This document shows, in pieces, positions 8,964 to 21,700 of a stretch of 64,000 bases of DNA. This DNA comes from Pseudoscleropodium purum (lineage: Eukaryota > Streptophyta > Bryopsida > Hypnales > Brachytheciaceae), in NCBI GenBank assembly GCA_963969395.1, contig OZ017795.1, forward strand, positions 29,555,063 through 29,619,062. Reading direction: 5' to 3'. The notes below the pieces were generated by a model. That model had not been told where the DNA came from, did no database searches, and saw nothing but the letters and a program-made list of their open reading frames with translations. The translations under genes were made by a program, and so were the position numbers. How positions within the stretch are numbered: position 1 is the stretch's first letter; each line of letters opens with the position of its first letter.

Positions 8964-11442
8964 CTTCTACAAGAATGCTTCAATGTCAGCATTGAAGGGA
9001 TGAAATTCAAAAAAACAAAATGTATTAGAACTAAATCTGTGCACCTCAACATTTAGAAACATAGGAACTGCCAACTCCTGCTACTTGTGGCGGAAAGGAA
9101 GTCTCTAGCGTGCCTTCATTTCCCTCAATTGGTGGCTGAGTTGTATTGTTGTCCACCATTGCGTAGACGTCTCCTTCCTCTTCCTCAGTTTCTTTGCCCT
9201 CGGCTTCTAGGCTTCTTACTTTAGAGACATCTTTGGTGACTGGCACGGTGTCCTCTTGGACATCAGTGTTGACGTCGGCTTTGACGATGTCCTCGACAAC
9301 CTCATTGCTGGGGTGGATGTCCACTCCGACATTCCCACCAACACCGCCATCGCCCATACAAAGGACAGGCTGCGTAGCATCGCCAAGAGTCTCTGGATTT
9401 TCCACTGGAGTAGGGTCATTACTTTGCAATACCTTCTTCGGCGTTGCTATGGTTGGTGTGAGAGCCGGCGGATCCAATGTGAGAGCTGCCTTCGTGCCCC
9501 CCTGCGTTGCACTGCTACATAATTGGCCCTGCCCTTCAAGAATCCTCTGCATCATGTCCTCCAAGTTCTTGTGGGATGCTCTCAATGTGTCCCCTAAGCG
9601 ATTGAGGCTAATCTCTAGATCAGTTACTCGTGTGCGCATCTCTTCCATGTCTCTGCCATGCGATGCTCGCCCTCTGCACTTTTGTTGTTGCTGCCGCTCA
9701 TATTCCAATGCAACCTTTGCATCCACCTCTGTATCAAAGGGAGCACGGTTGTGCAACATAGTCTACAAGAAAAATCACATTTGGTTAGACCGTTACTTGA
9801 GGCAGATCGTCTTCATGGACAAAGAATAAGGCAAGCCCATAGACAGCTAGTGCTAAACGTAATAAGCCATAGTACTGTTTGGGTGAGATGTACACTGCTG
9901 CCAAGAGTGAGGGTCAATACCAAATGGCCTCTGTCAACTCTGATGTATGATACAACGTCTAAACTGACATGCCTAATGAACTTCACATTGACATCATTCG
10001 TCAAGTGTGACGTCTGCAATGACGTCTAAATCCACATGCACGTTTAACTTGACATCAAGCACAACAAGTATATGGTTGAAGAGACTCACCAATCGGGAGA
10101 CGACCTCTCTCTCAATGGCCTTCATCTGCGACGTGCTTGATCCCTTTCCCTGTGAAATGGATCGCATATGGGTAGACTTCAATTGTGTTGCCTCAGTGGC
10201 TCGTGCAGCACTCAGGTCTTCTCACACCTTGGGGTTCATTCCAGAAGGCATAGGTCCTTCTGCATCAATGATGCGATTAAGCTTCCAGCGCACATGGATG
10301 AGCGCCTTTGTGATGATAGGCTGAATCCACTTGTCAGAAATTCGGTTTGAGTCTCCACACATCTGCCAATCTGTAAGCCACACCAAAGGGATGAGGTTCC
10401 CGCATTACATGATCAAGATTCACTTGCATGACACAAGACTGACCTTGCAAAAAGGGAATACAGAAAACTCTGGATGCTTGAATATGAGGACATAGGGAAA
10501 TACAGGCCCAATTCGTGAGCTAAGGTCGACATGATGTCTCTCTGCATTCGCCACTGTCAACTCTGACGTCAACATGCACGTCACAATGCACAAGTATTTG
10601 CACTCCGTTCTATCAAGTGATACTAAGATCCAGTAAGTTTTTACTTGAGTACAATCTCTTGAACAGTCAACGTCTTTGGTGCTGGGGTTGGCCCTCCCAC
10701 CTTGTTCTAGGATCCAAGTCACGCGTGTATTTCTTGATGTCGTTGGAGAAGGCGTTCTTCATCGCTCCAAAAGCATCACCTTCCTTGTCCAACTCTACGG
10801 GTTTCTTCATGGCACTGCTTTGTCCTTCATTCCTTTTCGTCTCTTTGGTTAGCGACTCTATCAACTCTTCAGTGTCTGCCTCTGATTCCTCTACCTCTGA
10901 TTCGGTCTGATAACCTCGGCTGCACAAGAAAGATAGAACTGTGAGCTAGACTTACTTAGACGTACAAAAATGCTGGGCATAAAGCGCTTTAGATACAGCC
11001 CCACGCATTGTAGCACATTTATATTCAATTCACACAAAGGCTCAAAGCCAAAGATGCACAGTGTAAAGACCACACGGCATGACTAATGATCCAAAGCCTT
11101 TGCTTTAATTCTACAACGTCCATAATCCACAATGCACAGCTCAGGTGGCATGATTGACAATCCTGAGCCCTTGATTTCATTCTACAATGTCCATTCTACC
11201 GATTTAGGATTCTATGGGGTTTCAACTATCAACACCTGTTCTTGATATATGCATCTTCTTTGACGTCAATGCGGACATTGTTGGGTTCAAATGCATATCT
11301 ACTTTGACAAGGAAAATGCATAGACGTTAAGATGGACGTCACATGGAGCATAATGTCATCACACTTGACGTTCAAAAAAACAAGCTTGAAGCCTTGAAAC
11401 CCTGACCTCCTGCAACAATTGACCACGCACTCAAGTCCCTAC

Positions 11443-11690
11443 TGTTAGAGATTCTGTACATACTAGCGTAGACCATGTACAGTTAGCCTTAGGAGTTGCT
11501 TTAGACACTTAGTTAGTGTTAGAGTCCATGGGTATTGCTCGTAGTCAAAGGCAGCCCAATGTAGTTAGTTATCCCACATTTGTGGATAACTAGGAAAGGC
11601 TTCTCGCTTAAGTTGAGCCCACTTATGTGGCTTGGTGTCGTTCTACCATCTAAGTAAAGCCTTTCTCTCATACATAACTTTGTAATCTCA
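11443..11690 (+). repeat. Copia 5' LTR
   Basis: 248 bp, TGTTAGAG to AATCTCA. The same seven-base tail ctcaata continues past the end in both LTRs, so the 3' border is uncertain by three bases. A recognisable initiator-Met primer-binding site is not obvious downstream. Confidence 0.85.
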
Positions 11691-11944
11691 ATAGGTTATG
11701 GGCCCACGCACTTGGAGTTGCGCTTAAGGGAGAATTTCATATCATTTGGAGGCGATCTTGGAGCTTGGAGGAGCAATCAGCGTTTTGTGTTTTATTCACC
11801 TACAAACCATATGGTGTGAGTTATTTGGAGTTTTTTGGTTTGTGAGGTTTTGAGTGCATTTTGGATGAGAGATTGCTTATGGTAGTAATCACACCTTGTG
11901 AGGGCTGGTTGCATGCTCCTAGTTTGAATTTGTGCTTAGAAGAG

Positions 11945-12180
11945 TACATTGAGAGCCCATTGAGGGCTGATTATGCATTTGGGTGCATTGTTGATTGTGA
12001 TTGTGGCAATTGCAATCTAGTGAGAGTCTTTTGTGAGGCTTGGAAGCACCTTTGGGTTGCTTGAGGTATTTGCTATCCATTGAGGGCTGATTTGTGCCCT
12101 TGTGAGTGAGTGAGGCAAAGGAGTGGAATTTGCCATCCATTGAGGGCTGAGTTGTGTCCTTGTGAGCCTTGTGGAGCCAT
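11945..12180 (+). repeat. Degenerate repeats in the Copia leader
   Basis: The phrase ccattgagggctga recurs near 11,957, 12,078 and 12,138, with surrounding similarity (gtgcccttgtgag / gtgtccttgtgag). It lies in the untranslated leader before gag. Confidence 0.6.
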
Positions 12181-12740
12181 TGAGAGGCAAGTAGGCTACT
12201 TTGGAGTTTGGGTGATCCAACTAGGGGTGTTGGAGGCCATTGTTGCCCTTGAGGTGCTGATTGTAAGTAGTAGCCTCCATTTAGGGCTGATTGGAAGTTT
12301 GGAGCTTCATTAGGGTCTAAATTGGAGGTGGAGAAGCTGTTTGGGAGGCCTTGGCCGGGTTTACTGTTTTCGGACAGGTGAGTTGGCCATGGCTTGGTTT
12401 CAAGAAATTAGAGGATGGGGTATTGATCACAGATTTCAAGGTAGAGAATGGTTTATTGATTACAGGACCAAGGTATGGTAGAGGATGAAGGTCATGTCCA
12501 GGTGATGAGCCATGCCTGTGAACTGCGATTGGATTTGTATGCCTGCGCGGGCAGCTAACATGAATGTAGAACGCTTGGGCTGCTCGGGCGAAGTGCCTCT
12601 TACTGTAGTGGACTTCTTGGTACTTAAGGCCATGTAGTTTTGTATTGTGCACAGAAGTGCAAGTGTAAATAATCGGAATTGTTTTCACTCATTTGAACGC
12701 TGCATTTAGCGCCGACTTTAAAATTTTTTTTTTTTTTTTT

Positions 12741-12915
12741 CTGTGATCACTTGTATCGGCTACCAGCCGACACCAACAGAAGAAGACCATTTTTGTTTTT
12801 TATCTGTGACCACTTGTATCGGCTGCCAGCCGACACCAGCAGAAGAAGACCATTTTTTTGTTTTTTATCTGTGACCACTTGTATCGGCTACCAGCCGACA
12901 CCAGAAGAAGAAGAC
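12741..12915 (+). repeat. Tandem repeat, about 64 bp x 3, upstream of gag
   Basis: Three head-to-tail copies contain cacttgtatcggctaccag, starting near 12,747, 12,810 and 12,875, and end in gaagaagacc. A T-run precedes the array. The upstream in-frame ATG at 12,751 lies within it, so the ATG at 12,955 is the more likely gag start. Confidence 0.8.
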
Positions 12916-12954
12916 CCTTCCAGTGAAATCCAACACAGTGGGAGCTGCGTCACC

Positions 12955-15900
12955 ATGGCATCCAGTGGAGGAGAGGGTGTGCGCATCATCGACAAGTTTG
13001 ATGGAGATAACTTTGGCATGTGGAAGTTCAAGATGGAGATGATCCTTGCGGAGAAGGACTTGTGGGACGTGGTGGATGGGAGTGAGGAGCCTCCAAGTGA
13101 CGATGCGGATCCAAAGACCAAGAAGGCATGGGAGAGGAAGGAGAAGAAGGCCTTTGCTCTCATTGCCATCAACCTTGTGGATCGCCAAATTGCACACATT
13201 CGCCATTGCAAGGGACCAGCCCAAGCGTGGACCACCCTTTGCAACATCCATGAGACCAAGAGCCTCTCCAACCTCCTATTTCTTCGCCGCAAGTTCTTCA
13301 CTAGCAAGATGCAAGAGGAGGACGATTTGTTGGATCACGTCAAGAAGGTCAAGGCTCTTGCGGATGAGTTGGCTTGTTTGGAGTTCCCCATGACCGAGGG
13401 AGATGTGGTGATGACCTTGTTGGCAAGCTTGCCATCGTCTTATGAGTTCCTCATCACCGCATTGGAGACGAGGCCCACCAAGGAGCTGACCATGGAGTTT
13501 GTGACCGCACGCTTGATGCATGAAGTGACCAAGCGCAAGGAGAATGAGGCCCAAAGGGAGGGATCAACGCTTGTCTCAAGACATGGAAAAGGTGGCAACA
13601 CCAAGGCGTTCAAGGAGACAAGGACGTGCTTCAAGTGTGGCAAACCGGGCCACATTGCTAGGCATTGCAAGATCAGCCAAGGCAAGGACAAGGAGAATGC
13701 ACACCCAGCTTCCAAAGAGGAGGAAGAAGAGGGTTTCGCCTTTGCAGCCAATGGAGGAGGGGAGAAGGCCAACATGTTCACTTGGATTGTGGACTCGGGG
13801 GCCATGCAACATATGACCAGCCATCGAGATGCCTTCCACACGTATCAGCCCATTTCGGGGAAGAAGATTTATTTGGAGACAATGGCATGGTGGAGGCCCT
13901 TGGCATGGGGGAGATCCTTGTGGAGGTGCAAGTGAAGGGGAAGACCAGGAGGATCCAAATCCAAGAGGTGCTCCATGTCCCCAAGTTGCATGCCAACTTG
14001 CTTTCGGTGAGCAAATTGTCTTTGGGAGGTTTGAAAGTGCATTTCAACATGGTGGGGTGTGTGGTGCGTTCACCAAGTGGAATTTTGATTGCATCAGCCC
14101 CTCGTGAGGGCAACTTGTACCACCTCCATTTCACCAAGGTGAATGGCACTTCCTTGGCATGTGTTGCCCAAGGATCAGCCCATGAAGACCTTTTGGAGCT
14201 TTGGCATAGGAGGCTTGGGCACTTGAATGTGAAGAGCATGAAGAGCCTCCAACACATGGTGAAGGGTCTGAACCTCTCTTCTTGCAAGCATGATTGGAGT
14301 TCTATAGTGTGCAAGGGGTGCATTGAGGGCAAACAAGCGAGGCAGCCCTTCCCCAAAGATTGGGCAACGCGCGCCACCAAGCCATTGCAGCTTGTGCATT
14401 CGGATGTGTGCGGGCCGATGAAGACCACGTCTATAGGAGGAACAAGGTATTTTGTGACCTTCATTGATGATTTCTCTCGCAAGATTTGGGTGTATATGTT
14501 GAAGTGCAAAAGTGAGGTGTTTGGGCGTTTTGAGATTTGGAAGGCCCTCGTGGAGGCTCAATCGGATTGTAAGGTGAAGGTGCTGTGGTCGGATAATGGA
14601 GGGGAGTATGTGTCCAAGGTCTTTGAGGCGTACTTGAAGGCCCATGGCATTGAGCACCACACTTCCGCACCCTACACCCCTCAACAAAACGGCGTAGCGG
14701 AGCGTGCAAATCATACCATTGTGGAGATGGCAAGGGCCATGATTTATGGCCAAGGTTTGAAGCTTGAGCTTTGGGGGGAGGCGATGTCTAATGCGGTTTA
14801 CACGAGGAACCGGTGCCCCACCCAAGCGTTGACAAGCAAGACACCGCAAGAAGCTTGGAGTGGGACAAGGCCCCACGTATCTCACATGCGCACCTTTGGG
14901 TGCATTGCCTATGCATTGGTCCCAAGTGCCAAGAGGACGAAATTGGATCCCAAGGGCATCAATGCCTTTTCCTTGGTTATTGTGAGGGAACCAAGGCTTA
15001 TAGGCTGATGAATGTGGAGACCAAGGCCATCATCAAGTGCCGAGATGTGACCTTTTTGGAGGATGGAGGAGCTGCTCCCAAGCTCTTGGAGATGAGCCCA
15101 AGTGGGAGAAGTGGAGGACCAGCCCAAAAGATGGGCACAACTCCAAGAGTGCACATAGAAGATGGAGATGAAGAGCAAGGTGCTGAAGATGAGGACTTTG
15201 TGGAGCCCAAGAAGAAGGTGACCACACCTCAAGTGAAGAGATCAGCGGCGGCTTCTCCAAGCACTTCACCAAGGGAGCAAGAGCATGATCAGCCCTTGGA
15301 GGAGCAAGATCAGCCCATTGGTAAGGAAGATCAAGGCACGGAGGAGCCACGTTATCCAACGAGGACCCACAAGCCCCCTGGAGATTGGTGGCTGAATCAC
15401 ATTCTTCCCCAACAACAAGAAGAACAAGCCAATGTGGCTTTTCTTGGAGATCCATCCACGCTTGGAGAGGTGTTGCGTTGCGAAGATGCAAGCAAGTAGG
15501 AGGTGGCCATGCAAGAGGAGTACAAGGCCCTCATTGACAAAGGGACATGGGAGCTTGCAGCCCTCCCTCCCAAGAGATCAAGTGTGAGTTGTAAGTGGGT
15601 TTTCTCTACCAAAAGGGATGCTTTGGGTCACATTGTGAGGTACAAGGCAAGGTTGGTTGCTAGGGGTTTTTCCCAAGTGGAAGGGAAAGAGGTCATCTAC
15701 ATGGATCAGCCCCAAGGCTTTGTGCAAGAAGGCCAAAAGCATTTGAAGTGCAAGTTGAAGAAGGCACTCCCCGGGTTGAAGCAATCAGGGAGAGTTTGGG
15801 ATCGAGATATTGATGGCATGTTTGTGAAGAAGGGGTTTCGAAGGAGGCCATTTGGCCAAGGAAGCTCTTGGCTGATGTTGGTCTTGCGCAAGAGGGGAGC

Positions 15901-16137
15901 ACACCCATCTGGTGTGACAACCAAGGGGCCATTGCTTTGGCCAAGAATCCCACCCATCACTCTCGGACGAAGCACATTGATGTGCGCCACCATTTCATTC
16001 GTGAACGCGTGGAGGATGAGGTGATTGAGCTCAAGTATGTGCCTACCAAAGCTATGGTTGCTGATGTGCTGACCAAGGCCCTTGGGAAGCCACAACACCA
16101 AAGCTTCATTGAGAAGATGGGGCTTCGCGCCTTTTGA
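12955..16137 (+). pseudogene. Copia gag-pol, frameshifted and deleted
   Basis: Gag (UBN2 type) is followed by a CCHC knuckle (CFKCGKPGHIARHC, about 13,627-13,668) and the protease motif WIVDSGAMQHMT (13,782). A one-base loss near 13,876 shifts the frame. Then come the pre-integrase LWHRRLGHLN, the integrase zinc finger, and the catalytic Asp-Asp-Glu at DVCGPM, SDNGGEY and QNGVAERANH. A second shift lies near 14,955 and an in-frame TAG at 15,497. In the RT region WELAALPPKR and YKARLVARGFSQVEGKE run directly into YMDQPQGF, so the first catalytic block is deleted. After LKQSGRVWDRDID the sequence jumps to the RNase H end (CDNQGAIALAKNP, KHIDVRHHFIRE), losing the YVDD box. Described as found, with its breaks. 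Confidence 0.85.
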
Positions 16138-16155
16138 CCACTCTCAAAGTGGGAG

Positions 16156-16403
16156 TGTTAGAGATTCTGTACATACTAGCGTAGACCATGTACAGTTAGC
16201 CTTAGGAGTTGCTTTAGACACTTAGTTAGTGTTAGAGTCCATGGGTATTGCTCGTAGTCAAAGGCAGCCCAATGTAGTTAGTTATCCCACATTTGTGGAT
16301 AACTAGGAAAGGCTTCTCGCTTAAGTTGAGCCCACTTATGTGGCTTGGTGTCGTTCTACCATCTAAGTAAAGCCTTTCTCTCATACATAACTTTGTAATC
16401 TCA
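16156..16403 (+). repeat. Copia 3' LTR
   Basis: Identical by eye to the 5' LTR. Preceded by the polypurine tract. The downstream flank (taaatagaaaggca) rejoins a degenerate sequence family seen again around 16,970. Confidence 0.85.
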
Positions 16404-16539
16404 ATACTAAATAGAAAGGCATTGTAGCACTCCCCTTCTGCGGTAGCATGCCCTATTATCCGCAGCCCCTGCTATCATCCTACAACGTCCATTCCATTGG
16501 AATAAAATGTCACTACAGTTTTGACTTTGTACACCTGGT

Positions 16540-16900
16540 CATCATGAACGTGTCGTCTTTGACATCAACTTAGACATCACTAAGTTCAAATGCATCTCCA
16601 CTTTGACAAAGAAACACGTAAAGAAGTTAGGGTGGACATAGAATGAAACGTGACATTGTTTTACTTGACTTCCACTGAAACGAGACTGAAACCCTCAACT
16701 CATACAACCGGATTGCCCTCATTAGAAAGGCAGCTCGGCAGCTTGGGCGTCAATGTGGAAGTCGAAGAGGTCAAGTGCATGTCCACTTTGACAAGGAAAC
16801 ATGTAAGGACGTCACAGTGGACGTCAAGGTGGACGTCACAGTGGACGTCACAATGGATGTCAAGATGAACATCACATTAAACGTCACGTAAATGCACTTG
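16540..16900. repeat. GACGTC array in an intron of CACTA B
   Basis: At 16,805-16,890, seven or so 12-bp units of the form GTGGACGTCACA follow one another with small changes. A related, older unit lies at 11,250-11,440, split from this block by the Copia insertion, and another at about 16,540-16,720. These are the same words as the subterminal repeats of B. Confidence 0.7.
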
Positions 16901-18063
16901 ACGTCCAAACAAACGCACAACAAACCCTGAACTCGTGGAACAATTATCCATGCACTCGATGCCCTGAATTGGAAGGCACCCTCACCTCCAAGATTGCTCA
17001 CGCAAGCCTTCGTCACTTTCTGTAGCATGATCGTCTCTTTCTTGCGATGACTCCAACAGCTCTTCTACGACTCTCTTCCTCCGCGCCGGTGGAGAAGTTT
17101 GACGCACCTTTCCCTTCTGTGACAGACCGGGCCGCACATCCTCCCGAAGTTTGGAGTGCCACTCTCCATCGACACGTTTGTGCATGGCAGGTGGCGGCGA
17201 CCCTTCCCGCTCCTCAAACGCCTCACATTGATGAGGCTCCTTCCTCTTCTGCGCACCTTGCCGGGGTTTCGGCATTTTCTTGGCTTCACCTCTCCACTAC
17301 ACGAAGAACTCCCCTTTCTGCACACGCACAAAGTTGCAACTATCAATTCCAAAGGGTTTTGTTCACCGATCACCCTACCATGAGGCAAACGCCGTGAAGG
17401 GCAAGCCTCACACTCACCCTCAAACCCTCACGCTCACCTCGCAATTTGGAAATCGCAGTACAGAGCAAAGCCGCAAACGTGCCTGCAAGAAGAATTGTAG
17501 GTAGCAACGCGCGTTCAAAACGACGTGGAGAAGAAGACAATAACCCCTTTTGAAATGGGCCATTAAGGCGCCCAACTCCCGCGATGGTTTAGCCGAGATC
17601 CTATGACCGCGCCGTCCACGCGTGGCCAACTTCGGGCACACCCCGATCGGCAATCGCAGCAGTTCTCCGGTGCTGCAAACCCTAGAGCGCCCGCCGCGCA
17701 TCTATACAATCGATCCCGGACCCAAGAAACAAAAGACAATCTAGTAAAAAGTACCTTCATCGACAAAGGGCGGATTGAAAGAGGTCGAGGTATGTCGCCT
17801 CCATTTTCTGAGACCTTGCCCGTCCATTGGAGGTCCTCTCTTGCACTTCTGCGGCAGCTCTTTTGAGTGCTTGGATTCTTGGTAGCCATAGCCGTACTTG
17901 GTGTGGCGTTTCTACTCATCAAATTTCCTTCTACCTACGACACTAGGTTAGCGAGCAAGGAGACCGCCTCACAATCCTCCGCAGCCACCACTTGCATCTC
18001 TCCCTCTCTTGAAGGCTCAGCAAATCTAACTACCTTAGCGCGCTTCTGCAATCTTGAAGCCAT

Positions 18064-18776
18064 AGCCTTTGCGGTAAGCACTTCACAGAGAATAAATTCT
18101 TGCTTGTTGTGCATTGCCGGTAGGAGCAAGATGGAGCGCAGTTGGAGGGCTCAGTCTTCACCGTGGTCGCTGTCGAACCCCATAGGACACGTGGAAATTT
18201 TTTAGGGCTCTAGCTCTACATATGTATGGAATGATGTTCAAGATGATGTTGTGAGTGACGTCACTTCTGACATGTACATGTTCAGGAATATGTCCTATTC
18301 TATACGAGCTCGTCTACTTAGACATGCAGATTTACTTAGAGGTAGGCTTAACACTATGTAGAGGCCCTAAGAAATGTTATCTTCTGTTATTGTTGACGTC
18401 ATTTATGACATTGAATATGACAGGAGGGATATAGCTATGTGGGTAGTGATACTCCTTTATGGTCAGAGGACAGGGCGACCTCCTCACAAATGACAAATAG
18501 TCATGCCCAATACTAAAATAATTGGTTTCTCATCTAAAACGGATGACTTAATTGCACATGCTTTGTGGTCACCCCATTCGAAGTAGTATTTTAGGCCCCA
18601 TGGTCCTTTCTTAAAATTAAATGCCCCGAACATTTCAGGATACAAGCTAGCACCTTGTAGGGAAATTCTTGTCGAAGGGTGGCAATATCTTTTTCAACTC
18701 TACTTCTTATGTTCTTTTTGTAGGGTAATGTAGGAGAAGGTGTTCACATCGCGCTATCTCCACAATCACAAGCAAC
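18064..18776. promoter_or_regulatory. Shared intergenic region between divergent tnpA-like and tnp2 of CACTA B
   Basis: Both B genes start here and run apart. It contains TGACGTCA at about 18,256 and again near 18,394 (gttgacgtcatttatgacat), the B motif. No coding sequence is supported. Control of both genes by their own TnpA is a reasonable inference. Confidence 0.45.
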
Positions 18777-21700
18777 TTGAACATGGCAGGGTGTCAAAAT
18801 TCCAATCGTCGCCGACAAGGTGATACCATTCGTATTTCTAAAGATGGACGCACTCTACGCCACATACCGCTGGGTGACATCATTCTACACACTGAATTGA
18901 GAGTTGCAACAGAAAAGAACATCCAATCATTCCGGTGCCCTTGTAGAGATTGCAAGGGTGGATACCAGAAAAGCATTCAAGTCATACGCCGTCACCACGC
19001 AGAAGCTGGTCGTGACCCATTTCTTGATAGGTCATTATTGGGTGGAGACCCCCCCGAGGGCTATCCACCTCAAGGAATGTGGGTTGAAGATATTGCTTAC
19101 GATGACGACATCATTGACAATGCTACGTACGAAATCGGAGCTGACATACAAGACATGGATTCAGGTGATGTAGATCCACAGGAGGCTGACGTGGATGTGA
19201 ACCGTCCTCTAGATGAGTTTCACGAGGTCCACCGGCAAGTGATGGAGGCCTTGGGTAGAGGAGATGCACTACATGGAGAGGCTGAGGCTGGGATGGAGTT
19301 CGTAGAGGAAGATGATGGTGTTGGCGACAATATAGTTGGACTGGAAGATCTCTACAGACAAGCTACTACACCAGTGTACCCGAACTCGGGAACAAGTGTA
19401 GTATCAGCCACAATCATTATCATGAACATGTGCACGGTGTTTCGTGTGAGCAATAAGTTCATAGATGAATTGTTTCAATTTCTATCTTTGGACTTACTAC
19501 CAAAAGGCAATAAGCTGCCCCGTACCCATTATGAAGCGCGGAGGAGCATTCGCAAGCTAGATCTCCACTACAACAACGTGCATGCTTGTCCAAATGGATG
19601 CATTCTTTTTGAAGATGAGCACTCCACGCTTGATAGTTGTCCAAAGTGTAGGAGCTCACGCTGGATGGATGGGACGAATAGTATTCCCTCGAAGGTCATT
19701 CGACATTTTTCCCTCATTCCTCGTTTGAAGAGGATGTGGAGGTCATCAGAGATTGCGTGTATGTTGACAGGCTACACCAAGCATGTCAGCAATGATGGCA
19801 TCATGCGTTCCGTGGTGGACAGCCTTGCGTGGAAGCATGTCGATAACAACATCGCATTCGGCAACTTTGGTATTGAACCTCGGAATATGCGGCTTGCTAT
19901 TGCTTTAGATGGTGTGAATCCATTCAAGCTTAACAACACAAATTGGTCTACTTGGCCTATCCTGATTTTGATATACAACTTTGAGCCCTGGTTTGTCACC
20001 AAGAAATTTTTCATTTCTTTATGCATACTTGTCTCGGGAAAGCACTCACCAACATCCAAAGGCATTGGTGTCTTCATACGTCCATTGGTGAAAGAATTGT
20101 TGCAATTGTGGCATGGTGTTTCAGCCCTTGATTTCTCCAAACCAGAAGGCAACCGTACTTTCACCTTACGTGCTTTGGTCATGTGGACAATCTCTGATTT
20201 TCCGGCATTTGGGCTCATTTCTGGTTTATGTTGTAAGGGGTATAAGGGTTGCCCTTCTTGCGGCAAAGAGACAGATGCCAGGATGGCTAGGATGGTGACG
20301 TTCTTCCTAATGGGAGAACAAAAGGTTCGAAGATAGTATATGGTGGCATTCGTCGTTACTTACCTAGACATCATCCGTATCGGCGCAATAAGAGATTCAA
20401 TGGCCAGGAGGAGCATCGTGAGAGGCCACAACTGCAAACATCTGAAGACATCATCCGTTATGCTGCGTGGCGGGAATCGTACTTGGACCTAGGAAGAAAA
20501 GAAAATGGGCCTGATGACCCAGTCCACCTCACGGGAGTGAAGCACCTCTGTGCACTTTATGAGCTTCCATATTGGGAGGTCAGTCTATTGTTTCCATGCA
20601 TGCTTCTCAGCTTTGTACTGCAGTCCCATTCTATAATGTGTTGCACGCGACATCTATGAAGACACAAATGGTTTCCCTGTCCCTTTTGACATCGTAGATG
20701 ATGTCAAAAGTGACATTCATGCTGACGTGGTGAGGCTATACGCGTACTTGTGAAGAATGTCTAGGAAGGCTCAAACTGAGGCACAGTGTTGTTCCTTGAG
20801 GAAGGCAAAAGAAAAGAAATTTTTCGGTTCTTACTGACTTTGTCTATGTGATGTTGGCAGCATTTGTTGGAGCCTTTTATCTTGGATGCTATGCATTGTG
20901 AGAAAAATTTCTGCGAAAACATATTGAAGACACTATTTGCCATGAAGGATAGTGCCGGTAGTCGATTGGACGTTGAGCAATTGGGCATTCGGGAAGAATT
21001 ATGGTTGCAACCTCCGCGACGACAGAACGACGAGTACTACATGCCACATGCGCCTTTCATATTAACGGCAAGCGAGCGTAGAGAGTTTGTTGCTATAGTG
21101 TCCGCAATTCGGACCCCCACAAACTATGTTGGGAGCATTCACAAGCGCTTAGTCGATGGAAAGCTACAATACATGAAGACACATGATTATCATGTGCTCA
21201 TGCAATATGTACTCAATAGACTTCCATTTTTAGTGAATTACACTCTTAAAGTGTCACATGTTCGAACCATGTGGGGATAAGAGGATGTTCTCAAACGTTG
21301 CTTGAATGTTACAAGTATCATGGCCATGTTGCTTGTCACGACTACGGTGTGTATAATCATAGGAAGGTGCGTCGTATGATGGGCCATTGCATGTTATCCT
21401 AAACCTATGCACATTTTGCTTGTTTGAGTGTATGTCCAATAAAACACAGTAGTACACGGCATCTATTGTGGGACTTTGTTGATTCCAGTAGCCAATGGTA
21501 CACTGCACCGGCTTTGGAGTAATTTCTTGGTTTTTTAATTACCTCTTGTGCAGATCCTCCCCATTGCAATTCGCAATGTACTGGACGAGCGAGTGTGGTT
21601 ACCTATAATTAAAATGAGCAGGGTTTTCCAAAGACTATGTGCAAAGGAGGTACGACTTGTAGACAAGGATGACATGATGCGTGATGTAGTCATGGCAACA

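Larger units (their letters stand above)
11443..16403 (+). mobile_element. Copia LTR retrotransposon (non-autonomous)
   Basis: This is a 4.96-kb element with 248-bp LTRs that look identical by eye (11,443-11,690 and 16,156-16,403), starting TGTTAGAG. A purine-rich tract (caaagtgggag) precedes the right LTR, as in plant Copia. The gag-protease-integrase-RT-RNaseH order defines Copia. Frameshifts, a stop and loss of the reverse-transcriptase core make it unable to move alone. It sits in an intron of the TnpA-like gene of element B. No clean 5-bp target duplication is seen: left flank cctac, right flank atact. Confidence 0.9.
8231..18063 (-). pseudogene. tnpA: CACTA B TnpA-like (Ptta/En-Spm Transposase_24-like) gene
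   Basis: This is a multi-exon minus-strand gene. A possible first exon starts at 18,063 (MASRLQKRAKVVRFAEPSRE). A basic exon lies at about 16,986-17,275. The Copia element sits in the following intron. An acidic exon spans about 10,701-10,919, and another coding-like piece about 10,444-10,545. The best-supported pair is 10,090-10,370 (KSTHMRSISQGKGSSTSQMK, typical of plant Transposase_24 proteins) joined in phase to 9,762 and on to about 9,050, which carries a coiled coil (RVTDLEISLNRLGDTL). A basic C-terminal exon is 8,231-8,389. Splice sites of these last exons fit GT-AG. The 10,090 exon has a TGA where a TGG is expected (after NPKV). Its role would be binding the subterminal repeats with Tnp2. 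Exon joins upstream of 10.4 kb are unresolved. Confidence 0.6.

Noticed and set aside
8567..9052. 161-codon minus-strand ORF rich in Arg, Pro and Ala
   Set aside because: Most of it lies across the CpG-rich miniature element, so the open frame is a composition effect.
16805..16890. Short regular repeats considered as a CRISPR-like array
   Set aside because: Units are contiguous without unique spacers, the sequence is plant nuclear, and they match the TnpA-type motif of element B.
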